DNA of 64,000 bases from DASXAI01 sp963798445 (GCA_963798445.1 CAWCTH010000001.1:1-64000), one strand, 5' to 3'. Shown: positions 1 through 10,164, counted from the stretch's first letter. The notes: a model not told the origin generated them from the sequence alone. Translations and numbers: made by a program.

Positions 1-165
1 GTGCTCGAGATCGCCCTGCACGGGCCAGCGGCGGCCACGCTGGCCGATCCCTCGCTGCGCTACGGCTGCAACACCGTCGCCGGGCACGTCACCAACGCCG
101 CCGTGGCCGAGTTCCTCGGTGTCGAGCTGATCGATCCGGCCGTCGCCCTGGCCGGCGCCGTTTGA
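1..165 (+). CDS. ald: Alanine dehydrogenase, C-terminal fragment (gene enters from the left edge)
   Basis: Frame 1 is open from the first base to a TGA at 163-165 and gives about 54 residues. The tail contains DPSLRYGCNTVAGHVTNAAV followed by a short helix and LGVEL. That resembles the end of alanine dehydrogenases, where a DPALxxGLNxxxGxxTxxAVA segment precedes the terminus. The family interconverts L-alanine and pyruvate with NAD. The catalytic and nucleotide-binding parts lie outside the window, so the assignment rests only on this tail and could also fit another member of the AlaDH/PNT family. Confidence 0.55.
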   Translation: MLEIALHGPAAATLADPSLRYGCNTVAGHVTNAAVAEFLGVELIDPAVALAGAV

Positions 166-196
166 TCCACCGCGCCGGCGGGGAACAGCTCTTCCC

Positions 197-1036
197 ATGA
201 GCATGGCCGCCAAGGCGCACGACGCCGTCGCCACGACCCGTCGAGCCTCGGACAGCACGTGGCTCGATCGCACCGCCCGCCTCGGGTTCGTGGCCCGTGG
301 CGTGGTGTACGCCATCGTCGCCGGCATCGCCGTTCGCCTCGCCTTCGGCCACAGCAGCTCGGAGCAGGCCAACAAGCAGGGCGCGCTGCAGACGATCGCC
401 GATCGACCCTTCGGTCGGGGCGTGCTGGTCGTGCTGTCCGTCGGACTGGCCGGGTACGCCCTGTGGCGCTTCAGCGAGGCGGCGTACGGCTACCAGGACG
501 AAGACGACGAGAAGAAGCGCGCCGCGAAGCGGGCGGCGTCGGCGGGCAAGGGCGTCATCTACGCCGTGTTCTGCGCGACCGCCGTGAGCGTGGTGCTGGG
601 CCATTCGAGCGGCAACGGCGAGCAGCAACCGAAGACGTGGACGGCACGTGTGCTCGAGTGGCCGGGCGGCCCGGTGCTCGTGGCCGCGGCGGGCATCGCC
701 ATCATGGCCGGTGGCATCTACCTGATCGTGCGCGGGCTCACCACGAAATTCGAGAAGGAGCTCGAGATGGGGCGCATGAGGCCCCCGATGCGGCGCGCCA
801 CCACCGTCGTCGGCCTCGTGGGCTCGGTGGGGCGCGGCGTCGTGTTCGATCTACTCGGCACGCTGCTCATCGGCGCCGCCATCAACCATGATCCCGACCA
901 GGCCCAGGGCATCGACGGGACGCTGCGCACGATCGCCGGTCACGCCTACGGGCAGGTGCTGCTGTTCCTCACGGCGCTGGCGCTGTTCGCCTTCGCGGCG
1001 TACTCGTTCATCGAGGCCCGCTACCGCCGCCTGTGA
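197..1036 (+). CDS. DUF1206 domain membrane protein
   Basis: This is an intact 279-residue protein starting at ATG 197. It holds three DUF1206-like units (about residues 22-90, 105-170 and 195-270), each a pair of hydrophobic helices. Unit starts such as RLGFVARGVVYAIVAG and AGKGVIYAVFCATAV carry the family's glycine-rich helix. A charged DEDDEKKRAAKRAA linker separates units one and two. Six transmembrane segments are predicted by eye. DUF1206 proteins are common in Actinobacteria and their function is unknown. It has no indel, unlike many neighbours, and is followed at once by a convergent gene, so it is probably monocistronic. Confidence 0.85.
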   Translation: MSMAAKAHDAVATTRRASDSTWLDRTARLGFVARGVVYAIVAGIAVRLAFGHSSSEQANKQGALQTIADRPFGRGVLVVLSVGLAGYALWRFSEAAYGYQDEDDEKKRAAKRAASAGKGVIYAVFCATAVSVVLGHSSGNGEQQPKTWTARVLEWPGGPVLVAAAGIAIMAGGIYLIVRGLTTKFEKELEMGRMRPPMRRATTVVGLVGSVGRGVVFDLLGTLLIGAAINHDPDQAQGIDGTLRTIAGHAYGQVLLFLTALALFAFAAYSFIEARYRRL

Positions 1037-1039
1037 CGG

Positions 1040-1917
1040 TCAGCGGTAGGTGCGCAGCACCCCGGCGGCCACACCGGCCACACCCGCCACGATCGTGAGG
1101 TACAGCCCGATGCCCACGCTGGCGTCGACGTACCGGCGGTCGATGTCGTTGATCCGGTCGTTGACGCCGAAGTAGTCGTACACGGAGATGCCGACGATGA
1201 TCAGCGCGCAGATCACGATGGCGATCCCCGAGCCTCGGTCGCCCACGTTGCGTCGCGTCGTGATGGCGACGATGGCCACGACCACCCCGAGGATGGCGGT
1301 GACGACGCCGTCGCCGCCGCCGTCGATCCCGCTGCGACTCACGTCGCCGAAGATCGTCGCCGCCGTGATCCACGGCAGGAAGGCGGCCACCACCGCCAGG
1401 GCGGCCGCCGCCACGGCGACGTAGAGCCACGGCTCGTTCCCGCTGGGCCGCGGCGGCGCCGGATGGAACGTCGGCGGCCGGAGCACCGCAGGGCGCGGCG
1501 GCGGCAACGGTGCCGGCCCGGCCCGAGGTGGGGGCGGCGGCAGGGGCGGAGGCGGAGACGGCGGGGGCAACTCGGTCAAGGGCGCCCATGCTCGTCGCCG
1601 AGCCCTGGCGGGGGCAACGCGGAGCGGCCTCAGCTGGGCGGCGTGTCCCCGGCGGCCTGGTCGGTCCAGGTCATCCCGTCCCACCACCGCTGCGCCCCGT
1701 CGGTCGTCGGGTCGGGGTACCAGCCCGGGGGCACCCGGAACGCGGGGGCGTCGACCGTCCAGCGATGGTGATGGCGGATCCGCAGGCTCCAGCTGCCGAT
1801 CGTGACGGCGGCGATGGCGGCACAGGCCACGATGCTCGCCACCAATGCGACCGCAATGGTCAAACGCAATGCCACCACCTTTCGCCCCAAAGGTGAAGTG
1901 ACAATATCGCGTTCCAC
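1040..1917 (-). CDS. DUF2510 membrane protein with proline-rich linker (one frameshift)
   Basis: Reading from ATG 1917, the N-terminus is a transmembrane helix (TIAVALVASIVACAAIAAV). A DUF2510 motif follows (GWYPDPTTDGAQRWWDGMTW), where conserved Trp and Pro residues mark this short domain. The first frame then stops near 1630. The other frame continues with a long proline-rich stretch and four hydrophobic helices ending in VAAGVLRTYR. One indel around 1625-1650 would join the two parts into a protein of about 290 residues. DUF2510 domains usually precede membrane segments in actinobacterial envelope proteins of unknown role. It converges with the DUF1206 gene. Confidence 0.6.
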
Positions 1918-1930
1918 CCACGGTCACGTC

Positions 1931-1954
1931 TCGCCGATGATGTCATCTTGGCGA
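1931..1954. promoter_or_regulatory. Interrupted palindrome between two divergent genes
   Basis: The 24 bases read TCGCC-GATGA-TG-TCATC-TT-GGCGA: two nested 5-bp arms around a TG centre with a TT bulge. It lies between the divergent starts at 1917 (minus) and 2025 (plus), where an operator would be expected. No regulator gene sits next to it, so a role is only inferred. Confidence 0.35.
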
Positions 1955-2024
1955 CGGTGCGCCGTTCATAGAACCAAATCGGGCCTGTGCACCAGCACCC
2001 CTCCCGGTGAGGGAGCATGGATCC

Positions 2025-3064
2025 ATGAAACTCGGGATGAGCACGGGATACTGGGGCGCCGGACCACCGGCCGGCGCCGCCGAGGCCGCCGTCGAGGCGG
2101 ACCGCCTCGGCTACGACTCGATCTGGACGGCCGAGGCCTACGGATCGGACGCGCTCGACCCCTCTGGCCTGGTGGGGAGGCTCGCACCAGCACGATCAAG
2201 CTGGGGACGGCGATCATGCAGATGTCGGCCCGCACGCCGGCGGCCACGGCGATGGCGGCCATGACCCTGGACCACCTGTCCGCAGGGCCGCTTCCTGCTC
2301 GGGATCGGCGCCTCGGGGCCGCAGGTGGTGGAGGGCTGGTACGGCCAGCCGTACCCGAAGCCGCTGGCCCGCACGCCGCGAGTACGTCGAGATCATGCGC
2401 AAGATCGTTCGACGGGGTGAGCCCGTCGCCTTCGACGGCGAGCAGTACGACCTCCCCTATCCGGGCGGTACCGGTCTCGGCAAGCCCCTCAAGTCGACCA
2501 TCCATCCGTACCGCGAAGAGATCCCCGATCTACCTCGCCGCCGAGGGCCCCAAGAACGTCGCCCTGGCGGCCGAGATGTGCGACGGCTGGCTGCCCCTGT
2601 TCTTCTCGCCCAAGGAGGACGGCTTCTACCGGGGCTGCCTGGCCGAGGGCTTCGCCACGGCCGGGCGAGGCGGCGCAAGGCCGACCGCTTCGAGGTGCGC
2701 CGCCACCCATGACGATCGTGCCCGGCGACGACGTGGAGAAGCTGCGCCGACGCCGTGCGCCCGATGCTGGCGCTCTACGCCGGCGGCATGGGGGCCAAGC
2801 GGCGCCAACTTCCACTTCGACGTCTTCGCCCGCATGGGCTGGGAGGCCGAGGCCACCAAGATCCAGGAGCTCTACCTCGCCGGCCAGAAGGCCGACGCGA
2901 TCGCCAGCGTGCCGCTGGCGATGGTGGAGGACGTGGCCCTCGTCGGCCCGGTCGACAAGATCCGCGGCGAGCTGGAGCGTTGGCGCGAGACGTGCCTCAC
3001 CACGATGCTGGTGTCGGGTCCGAAGGAGGCGCTGGCGTTCTACGCCGAGCTGATCCTCGGGTGA
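2025..3064 (+). CDS. LLM-class F420-dependent oxidoreductase (several frameshifts)
   Basis: The start MKLGMSTGYWGA and the segment ADRLGYDSIWTAEAYGSDAL are typical of bacterial luciferase-like F420-dependent oxidoreductases (TIM barrel, about 340 residues). Matching pieces follow in other frames: IKLGTAIMQMSARTPAATAM, a LLGIGASGPQVVEGWYG loop, EYVEIMRKIVRRGEPV, IYLAAEGPKNVALAAEMCDG, and a C-terminus with VEDVALVGPVDKIRGELERW. Together they cover the whole family length. At least five single-base shifts between about 2165 and 2800 break the frame. The substrate cannot be told. The gene converges with, and slightly overlaps, the mannosyltransferase end. Confidence 0.75.
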
Positions 3065-4566
3065 GCGCCGCTCGAGGCCACGCACCCGCCGGCGGCCGAG
3101 GGCGGCACGACGGCGAGCAGCAGCGGCAGCGGGAAGTAGCCGAGGTTCCGCACGAGGCCCGCCGCCCATCGGGCGGGTGCTGGCGGCGGCCACGATGGCG
3201 ATCGCCATCGCCCACCGGGCCGGGCGCCCGGCCAGGACGACCGCCGCCGGCGGCAGGCACCACGCGAAGTACCACGGGTGCACCGCCGGACCGAGGACGG
3301 CCGAGGACGAGCAGGGCCCCGGCCAGCCCGGCCAGGCCCAGTTTCGGCGTGCGCCACAGCAGCACGCCGGCGACGGCGGCCGACGCCGCCAGGAACAGGT
3401 CGCGCACGCCCGTCACCACCGGTCCGAGGCGCAGCGGCTGCTGGACCACCCAGGCGCCACCACCAACCCGAGCGTGGTGGACATCGACAGCAGCGACGTA
3501 CGTTCGACCCGGCCGAGAGCCCGCCGAGCCAGCCCCATCCCACGCCGGCCACGACGGACGTGGCGGCGACGACGGCGAGCGCGATCGCCCCGGCGACGGC
3601 GGTCCGCGCCATCCGGCCGGCCACGGTCGTCACGGCGCTGGTCCTCGGGCGAGCCGACCCAGCCAAGGTAGACGGCGCCGAGGAGCGCCGGTGCCTTCAC
3701 CGCCGCGCCGAGACCGCAGAGGGCGACGCCGGCGACCCATGCGCCAGCGGCCGGACCAGCGTCGTGCCCACGGCGAGGCCGACGCGAGGAGCCCGACCAT
3801 CAGGGCCTCGTTGTGGGGCCCGCCCACGAGCTGCACGATGGTGAGCGGCCCGGCGACGGCGAGCACCAGGGCGTCGACCGGATCGCGACCGCCGGCGCGG
3901 GCCAGCACCGCCACGCCCGACGCCCATGAGCGCCACGCCCGCCGACGGCCACGAGCCGCCACAGGATGAGCGACCGGTCGCACGTCGTGGTCGGCCAGGC
4001 GCCACCGCCACCTCGGCCACGCCGGTGTTGCACCGGGCCGTAGGCCGACACCACGTTGCGCCAGATCGGGGTCGACGCCCTGGAGCACCGGCGACGTCAG
4101 TCCCAGCCCGACGGGCGGCGTGTCTCCCCGGGATCGAGGCCCTGGGCGGCGAGCTCCCCGTGGGCCACGTAGCTGTAGACGTCGCGGCTGCCGATGGGCG
4201 GGGCGAGGAGCAGCGGCAGCATCCACAGCCCGGCGATGGCGGCGACGGCACCCACCGTGAGGCCGTGCCGGGCACGCAGCCGTCCGCCGCCGCAGCAGCA
4301 CCCACGCCGCGCTCAGGAGCGCCAGCCCGGCGGCCCCACAGGACGTAGCCGACGAGCGGCTCGGTAGGGGCAGGGCGCCGACGCACGGGCGCGCCGTCAA
4401 GCCAGCCAGCCGGAACCGGCGGTCGGCCAGCACGCCCACCTGCCACGGCCCCCCCCAGCGCCAGCAGGCGCCGGCCAAGCCGAGGCAGGGCCGCGACCGC
4501 CGACCCGACCGCGCCCATCGGGCGCGCCGAACGGGGCGCATCAGCCGGGAGGGTCGGGGCGTGCAT
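3040..4566 (-). CDS. MptB-like polyprenol-phosphomannose alpha-1,6-mannosyltransferase (many frameshifts)
   Basis: Read from ATG 4566 (MHAPTLPADAPRSARPMGAV), the reassembled protein is a multi-pass membrane protein. One piece reads RDVYSYVAHGELAAQGLDPG, the first-loop motif of GT-C mannosyltransferases of the MptA/MptB type. Another reads PLTIVQLVGGPHNEALMVG, matching the conserved GGxHNEALM loop. These enzymes extend the alpha-1,6-mannan of lipoglycans on the outer face of the membrane using polyprenyl-phosphomannose. Repeated indels through the gene make exact joints uncertain. The C-terminus may overlap the convergent LLM gene by about 25 bases, or the true stop may lie slightly upstream. 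Confidence 0.65.
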
Positions 4567-4634
4567 GCTTCGCTCGACGGTACCGAGTGCCGTCTGGTCG
4601 GCCGCGCCACCGTCTGGCACCATGCAACGTCGCC

Positions 4635-5961
4635 GTGCCCCCGAACCTGCAGCCCCACCCGATCATCGAGGATAGCCGAGGAAGCCCTCATCGAGGGCGA
4701 CGACTACGTCCGCGGCGTCGGCGGCACCCGCTCGGCGCTGGCCCACCGCGAGTTCCGCCTCATGTGGCTCGGGTCGTTCGCGTCGAACATCGGGACCTGG
4801 ATGCAGACCGTGGTGCTCGGCTCCTACGCCTACAAGCTCACCGGGTCGAGCATGTTCGTGGCGGGCGCTGGCCTTCGCCCAGCTCGGCCCGCTGCTGCTG
4901 CTGTCGTCGTCGGCGGGGTGATCGCCGACGTGCTCGACCGGCGCAAGCTCCTGATCGTGCTGCAGGTCCGAGCAGCTCGTGTTCTCCTTGCTGCTGGCTG
5001 GCTGGTGGCCGGCTGCGCCGACCCGTCGCGCGGCGCTGATCTTCGCCTGCGTGCTGGCCATCGGCATCGGCAACGCCCTGAACGCACCGGTCGTGGGGCG
5101 CCGTGCTGCCGTCGCTCGTCGGGCCAGGAGGACCTCGGCGCCGCCATCTCCCTCAACTCGACGATGATCAACGGCAGCCGGGTCGTCGGGCCTGGCGATC
5201 GCCGGCATCCTGTACCCCGATCCTCGGGCGCGGCGTGGATCTTCATCGCTCAACGCCGTCACCTACATCTTCGTGATCCTCGCCCTGCTGGTGGTGCGCT
5301 TCCCCGACGGTGCCAGGAGCCGCCGAGCAGGGCTGGGCCAGCGGTCGGTGGGCGGCTTCCGGGCGGCACGCGAGAACCCGATCGTCGGCCGCATCCTGAT
5401 CGTGCTCGCCGGTCTTTTCGTTGTTCTGCCTGCCGTTCGTCACGCTCTTCGCCCCGCTGGCCGAGCAGGATCTCGGCCTGTCGACTCCGAAGTCCTCGGC
5501 TACGGCCTGCTGTACGCCGTGTTCGGGCTCGGCGCCTGCGCTGGGAGCGCTGTCGATCGGCACGGTGCTGGCCGGACGCCGTCAAGATGCGACTGGTGCG
5601 ATTCGGGCTGGCTGGGCTTCGCCGTGTCGATGGCTGACCTTCGGGCGTGCTGCCGCGACGCCGTGGACCGCCTACCCGCGTCGTGTTCGTGCTGGGCTTC
5701 ATGTACTTCGGCACCACCACGGCGATGCTCACCGTGCTCCAGACGGTGCTCGACGAAGAGGTGCGCGGCCGGGTCATGGCACTGTGGTTCATGGCGTTCG
5801 GCGGCATGGTCGCCGTCGGCGGGCTGGCCTTCGGCCCGCTCCTCGACGCCACCAACGGCGACCTCGTGCTCGGCATCGGCGCCGTCGTCGCCGGCGTCGC
5901 TGGCGTGGTGGTGCGACCTCCGAGCGGCTGGCCCGCGCGCGCCGGCATCGAGCCGGTCTGA
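4635..5961 (+). CDS. MFS transporter, DHA3/EntS-like (several frameshifts)
   Basis: The N-terminal motif FRLMWLGSFASNIGTWMQTV, followed by VLGSYAYKLTGSS, is characteristic of the MFS_3/EntS-like exporter group. The DRRKLL loop between helices 2 and 3 (VLDRRKLLIVL) and a C-terminal VRGRVMALWFMAFGGMVAVG segment also fit. About 12 helices and 410 residues are recovered by joining frames. Shifts occur near 4870, 4970, 5100, 5190 and several later places. The start is uncertain: GTG 4635 (VPPNLQPHPIIEDS) needs a shift to reach the conserved part. It heads a co-directional run, and the alpha/beta hydrolase begins one base after this stop. Substrate unknown. Confidence 0.65.
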
Positions 5962-5962
5962 G

Positions 5963-6698
5963 GTGCTGCGCGCCCTGAGCGACGGGGTCTTCGGCGAGCA
6001 GTACGGCACGTCGCCGGCGCGCGTGCTGGCCCTGCCGGGGTGGATGCGGTCCGCGGAGCGACTTCCGCGAGGTGCTGCGACGCCGACGCCCTCGCCCTCG
6101 ACCTGCCGGGCTTCGGCGGCGCGTCGCCGGTGCCGGCCGACGGCAGTGGGGGCGGCCGGGTACGCCGAGCTGGTGGCTCCGGCGCTCGCCGCCTGCGCCG
6201 AGGGCGTCGTGGTGCTCGGGCACTCCTTCGGCGGCCGGGTGGCGGTGCAACCTGGCGGCGGCGCCATCCCGAGCGCATCGGCGCCCTGGTGCTCACCGGC
6301 GTGCCCCGGCTGGTCGAACCGGCGCGGGTGCCGGCGCCGTCGGCCGGCTACCGGCTCGTGCGCTGGCTGCATCGGCAGGGCGTGGTGAACGACGAGCGCA
6401 TGGAGAAGCTGCGCCGGCGCCGCGGGTCCGACGACTACCGCAACGCGACCGGCGTCATGCGCGACGTGCTGGTGATCGCCGTGAACGAGCACTACGAGGA
6501 CGTGCTGCCCCCGGATCACGTGCCCGGTGGAGCTGGTGTGGGGGGACGACGACACGGCGGCGCCGCTGGCGACGGCCGAGGCGGCGGTGTCCCGGTTCGG
6601 CGGCGGGGGCAACGCTTACCATCGTTCCCGGCGCCGGCCACCTGACCCCGCTGACGGCGGCGCCCGCCCTGCGGGCTGCGCTCGACCGACACCGCTAA
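5963..6698 (+). CDS. Alpha/beta hydrolase (frameshifted)
   Basis: GTG 5963 follows the MFS stop by one base. Pieces in alternating frames give LALDLPGFGGASPVPADG, the nucleophile elbow VVLGHSFGGRVAV (Ser in GHSFGG), the acid loop ELVWGDDDTAAPL and the histidine loop VPGAGHLTPL. That is a complete catalytic triad for an alpha/beta hydrolase of about 240 residues. The stop TAA 6696-6698 directly abuts the GTG of the MurF-like gene, so the two are probably co-transcribed. The substrate is unknown; an esterase or a cell-envelope precursor hydrolase is possible from context only. Confidence 0.7.
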
Positions 6699-8240
6699 GT
6701 GAACCTCTTCATCTCGATCCTCTGCCTCGCCGCCTCGCTGGTGGCCGCGCCCCGCTGGCTGCGCATCGCCCAGCGCGAGCACTACCACCCCCGCTCGGTC
6801 ACCCGGTTCGCCATCCGCTGGTGGAGCGCCGGCCAGGTGAACCTGCTGCTCGCCGTGGCCGCCGTCACGGCGTCGCTGAGCGCCTTCAGCCTGTCGGTGA
6901 TGGCCCTCGTGACCGCCGGCATCATCGTCGCCGCGCCGGCGGGCCTCACGCTGCGCGGGCGCACGTCGGCGCTGGCCTGGACCCGCCGGCTGCGGACGGT
7001 GGCGGCGGTGTTCGCCGTGCTCGACGTCGCCCTGTTCCTCCTGGCGGCGGCCACGCCCACGAGCGCGGCGCTGGCCTCGATCCTCTGCTTCCTGCAACCG
7101 GTCGTCGATGGACATCGCCCTGGCTCGTGACGCTGCCGTTCGAGCGGACGGCCGCCAGGCGCTGGGTGCGGCAGGCCGAGCAGCGGCTGCGGGCGGCGCG
7201 CCCCCGTCACCGTCGCCATCACCGGGATCGTTCGGCAAGACCACGACGAAGCTGTACGTGCGCCACCTCGTGGCCGGCGCAGCGCTCGGTGCTGGCCAGC
7301 CCGGCCAGCTTCAACAACACCGGCGGCCTGGCCCGCACGCTGAACGAGCACCTCGCGCCGGGCACCGAGGTGTTCGTGGCCGAGATGGGCACCTACGGGC
7401 CGGGCGAGATCCGGGCCATGTGCGCCGTGGGTGCGGCCGACCATCGGCGTCATCGTGAACATCGGGCCGGTCCACCTCGAGCGCATGAAGTCGCTCGACG
7501 GTGTGGTGGAGGCCAAGGCCGAGATCACCGAGGGCGTGCAGACGGCGGTGCTGAACGTGAGCGCCCACGGGCTGGCGGCGCTGGCCGACCGGCTGGCGGC
7601 GCGTGGCACGCGGGTGGTGCGGGTGGCCACCGAGCCCGACGCCGCCGGCGCCGACGTCGTCGTGCTCGACGACGGCGACGGCAACCTCGACGTCTGCGTC
7701 CGCCGCCCACCGCCACCGCATCGAGGAGCACCGCCGCCCACGCCGCCAACGTGGCCGAGCGCCCTCGGCGTGGTGCTGGCCCTCGGCCTCGACGATGCCC
7801 GCCGCCCTCCCCCGGCTCGACTCGCTGCCCGTCGCCGAGCACCGCCAGGAGGTGAGCCGCAGCGCCAAGGGCGTCGTGGTCATCGACAACACCTTCTCGT
7901 CGAACCCGGCCGAGCGCGGCGTCGTCGCTGGCGCTGGTCGACCGGCTGGCCGAGCCCGGGCGCCCGCGCCGGTGGTCGTGACGCCGGGCATGGTGGAGCT
8001 GGGCCCGCTGCAGCTCGCGGAGAACCGCGAGCTTCGCCGTGGCCGCCGACGACGCCGCCACCGACCTGGTCGATCGTGGGCCAGACCAACCGCAAGGCGC
8101 TGGTGGCCGGCGCCGCCCACCGCGACATCCGCGTCCACTTCGCGCCCACCCGCGACAAGGCGGTGGAGTGGGTGCGGGCCACCCTCACCGACGGCGACGT
8201 CGTCCTGTACGAGAATGACCTTCCCGACCACTATCCGTAG
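6699..8240 (+). CDS. MurF-like Mur ligase with N-terminal membrane domain (frameshifted)
   Basis: The first about 135 residues (from GTG 6699) hold four or more hydrophobic helices, for example NLLLAVAAVTASLSAFSLSV and AAVFAVLDVALFLLAAATPT. They run into a Mur ligase core: AITGSFGKTTTKLYVRHLV (P-loop, GKTTTK), FNNTGGLARTLNEH, EMGTYGPGEIRAMC, GVIVNIGPVHLERM, and the C-terminal DNTFSSNPAERG and YENDLPDHYP. MurF adds D-Ala-D-Ala to the UDP-MurNAc tripeptide in the cytoplasm. Ddl, which makes that dipeptide, starts 10 bases downstream, which supports the role. The membrane domain is not part of textbook MurF. At least five indels are present, including one near 7105 at the junction of the two parts. 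Confidence 0.7.
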
Positions 8241-8250
8241 GAGCGTCCGC

Positions 8251-9372
8251 GTGCCCCGACCGGCGGTGATCTTCGGAGGGCCCTCCCCCGAACACGACAT
8301 CAGCATCCTCTCCGGCCTGCAGTCGGCGCGGGCCCTGGCCGGCGCCGGCCTCGACCCGCTGGCCGTCTACTGGGCGAAGACCGGCGACTTCCACCTCGTG
8401 CCGGCCGCTGCTCGAGGCGAGCGACTACCTCACGGGCGTGCCCGCCAAGGCCCAGCGCGCTGGAGCTGGTGGCCCGGCCCGGCGGCGGGTTCGTGGCCGA
8501 GGGCGGCGGCCTGTTCAAGAAGGCGGCGCCCCTCGACATCAGCGCCGTCGTGATCGCCTGCCACGGCGGACCCGGCGAGGACGGCACGCTGCAGGCCGCC
8601 CTCGACCTGGCCGGCATCCGCTACACCGGGCCGTCGGTCGGCCGGCGCCGCCCTGGGCATGGACAAGCTCGCCTTCGGCGGGGTGATGGCGGCCGCCGGC
8701 GTCCCGTCCCTGCCCCGCGGCGGCGTTCAGCGCCGACGGGCCCGACCCGGACTTCCCGGGGCCGTACATCGTGAAGCCCCGCTTCGGGGGCTCGTCGATC
8801 GGCATCGAGATCACCGACGACCTGGCCGCCGCCCGGGCGCTGGTGCGTACGTCGCCGCACTTCCGGGAAGGCGCGGTGGTGGAGCCGTACCTGCCCGACG
8901 CCGCAGGATCTGAACGTCTCGGTGCAGGCGTACCCGGAGCTGCGGCTATCGGCCATCGAGAAGCCGATGCGCAAGGACGCCTCGGGGCACATCTACACCT
9001 ACGCCGACAAGTACCTGGGCGGCGGCGAGGGCCTGTCGGGCGCCCCGCGGGAGCTGCCAGCGCGTGCTGCCCGACGACGTGGCGGCCCGGGTCGAGGCTC
9101 TGGCCCGGCGGGTGGCGGGCCTGGCGCTGGTGCGCGGGGTGCCCCGGATCGACTTCCTGTGGCAGGGCGACGACGTGTGGGTCAACGAGATCAACACGAT
9201 CCCGGGCTCGATGGCGTTCTACTTCTGGACCGCCGAGGGGGTGGCGCCGGCGGCGTTGCTCGGCGACATGCTGGCCGAGGCGGCGAAGGGGCCGGCGCGG
9301 CGCAACACGAGCGAGGGGGCCGACGGCACGGCGCTCCGCTCGGCCGGCACCATCGCCGGCAAGCTCGCCTGA
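8251..9372 (+). CDS. ddl: D-alanine--D-alanine ligase (frameshifted)
   Basis: The GTG start gives VPRPAVIFGGPSPEHDISIL, the Ddl N-terminal signature with GGxSxEHD. Later pieces are ACHGGPGEDGTLQAALDLAG, IRYTGPSV, the ATP-grasp lysine strand YIVKPRFGGSSIGIE, and VNEINTIPGSMAFYFW, where NEINT binds Mg2+. The enzyme joins two D-alanines for peptidoglycan. About 370 residues are recovered, the usual length. Shifts lie near 8410, 8460, 8645, 8725, 8905 and 9060. It is the last gene of the 4.6-9.4 kb string and ends just before a 39-bp palindrome. Confidence 0.85.
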
Positions 9373-9394
9373 CCCCGCCCACGCCCGGCCTCGC

Positions 9395-9433
9395 GGGGGT
9401 ACCAAGTGTTCAGGCTGAACACTTGGTACCCCC
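9395..9433. terminator. 39-bp perfect palindrome between convergent ddl and tetR
   Basis: Two perfect 19-base arms (9395-9413 and 9415-9433) flank a single central G. The arm is GGGGGTACCAAGTGTTCAG. It lies 23 bases after the ddl stop, on the side facing the convergent TetR gene. Such symmetry would form a very stable RNA hairpin on either strand, as expected of a bidirectional terminator. There is no T tract on either side, so a DNA-binding or recombination site is an alternative. Confidence 0.6.
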
Positions 9434-9463
9434 ACGCGGTGAGGAAGAGTTCAGGCTACGCGA

Positions 9464-9538
9464 GATGAGGGCGGGGCGGCGCTGGGTGAGGGCGGCGGGG
9501 CGAGGGCGGGGTGAGGTCGGCGGCGAGGGCGGGGCGGG
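9464..9538 (+). repeat. G-tract-rich intergenic stretch
   Basis: Between the palindrome and the TetR stop the plus strand is a run of imperfect GAGGGCGGGG-type units with at least eight tracts of three or more Gs. The spacing would allow G-quadruplexes on the plus strand. It could also be slipped low-complexity sequence. No gene is visible here. Confidence 0.4.
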
Positions 9539-10151
9539 TCAGGCGGTGACGGCGGCCCGGACGAAGGCGAACAGCTCGCGGCGCAACCGGCGCAGCGCCG
9601 CCGCGGCGACGACCGCAGCCCCACCGCCCGCTGCACCTCCACCTCGGTGGCCACCCCCACGACCGTGGCGTACATGAACAGCAGGAGCAGCCGCGGGTCG
9701 GCCCGCCGGATCGTGCCGGCGTCCATCTCCCCGGCCAGGAAGCCGACGGCCCGCTGCACCAGCGGGCGCGATGCCGCGCCTCCATGCCGGGCGGCCACCT
9801 CGGGCCCGAGCCGGTTGGCCTCCCGCACCAGCCCCAGCAGGGCGGGGCGGCGCACGGCGAACCGGAACACCGTCGCCATCACCGTCTCGACCCGGCCCGA
9901 GGCCCGGCCGGCGTCGCCCGCCAGCGCGGCCTCGAGCGCCACCCGCAGGTCGTCGGCGCTGCGCACGACCACGGCGTCGAGCAGGGCCTCCTTCGACGGG
10001 AACCAGTACAGGATGGTCTGCTTGGTGACGCCCAGCTCGGCGGCCAGGGCGTCGAGCGAGGTCGCCTCGTAGCCCCGCCGGCCGAACTGCGTCGAGGGCG
10101 GCGTCGAGGATGCGGTCGCTCGTGCGAGCGTGAAGTGGCGGGCCCGGCCAC
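9539..10151 (-). CDS. TetR/AcrR family transcriptional regulator (frameshifted)
   Basis: The N-terminal helix-turn-helix reads FGRRGYEATSLDALAAELGV then TKQTILYWFPSKEALLDAVV, the TetR signature with the recognition helix in TKQTILYWF. The ligand domain follows to a stop at 9539-9541 after LRRELFAFVRAAVTA. One shift near 10090 separates the first helix (TSDRILDAALDAV) from the HTH, and another lies near 9615. The start is uncertain; GTG 10151 is used because it precedes the first helix. It is divergent from the acyl-CoA reductase operon and is the natural candidate for its regulator. Confidence 0.75.
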
Positions 10152-10152
10152 T

Positions 10153-10164
10153 TACCACATGGTA
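10153..10164. promoter_or_regulatory. Candidate TetR operator overlapping the reductase start
   Basis: TACCA-CA-TGGTA is a 12-base palindrome in the gap of a few bases between the divergent tetR and reductase starts. It overlaps the first possible ATG (10159) of the reductase. TetR-family regulators often bind short palindromes in such gaps to repress both directions. The site is short, so this is a candidate only. Confidence 0.4.

Noticed and set aside
2755..3969. Long Arg/Pro-rich open frames crossing gene ends (also at 12334-13620, 22073-23806 and 52050-54623)
   Set aside because: These are antisense or shifted readings of real GC-rich genes. Their composition is wrong and recognisable motifs lie in the other frame.
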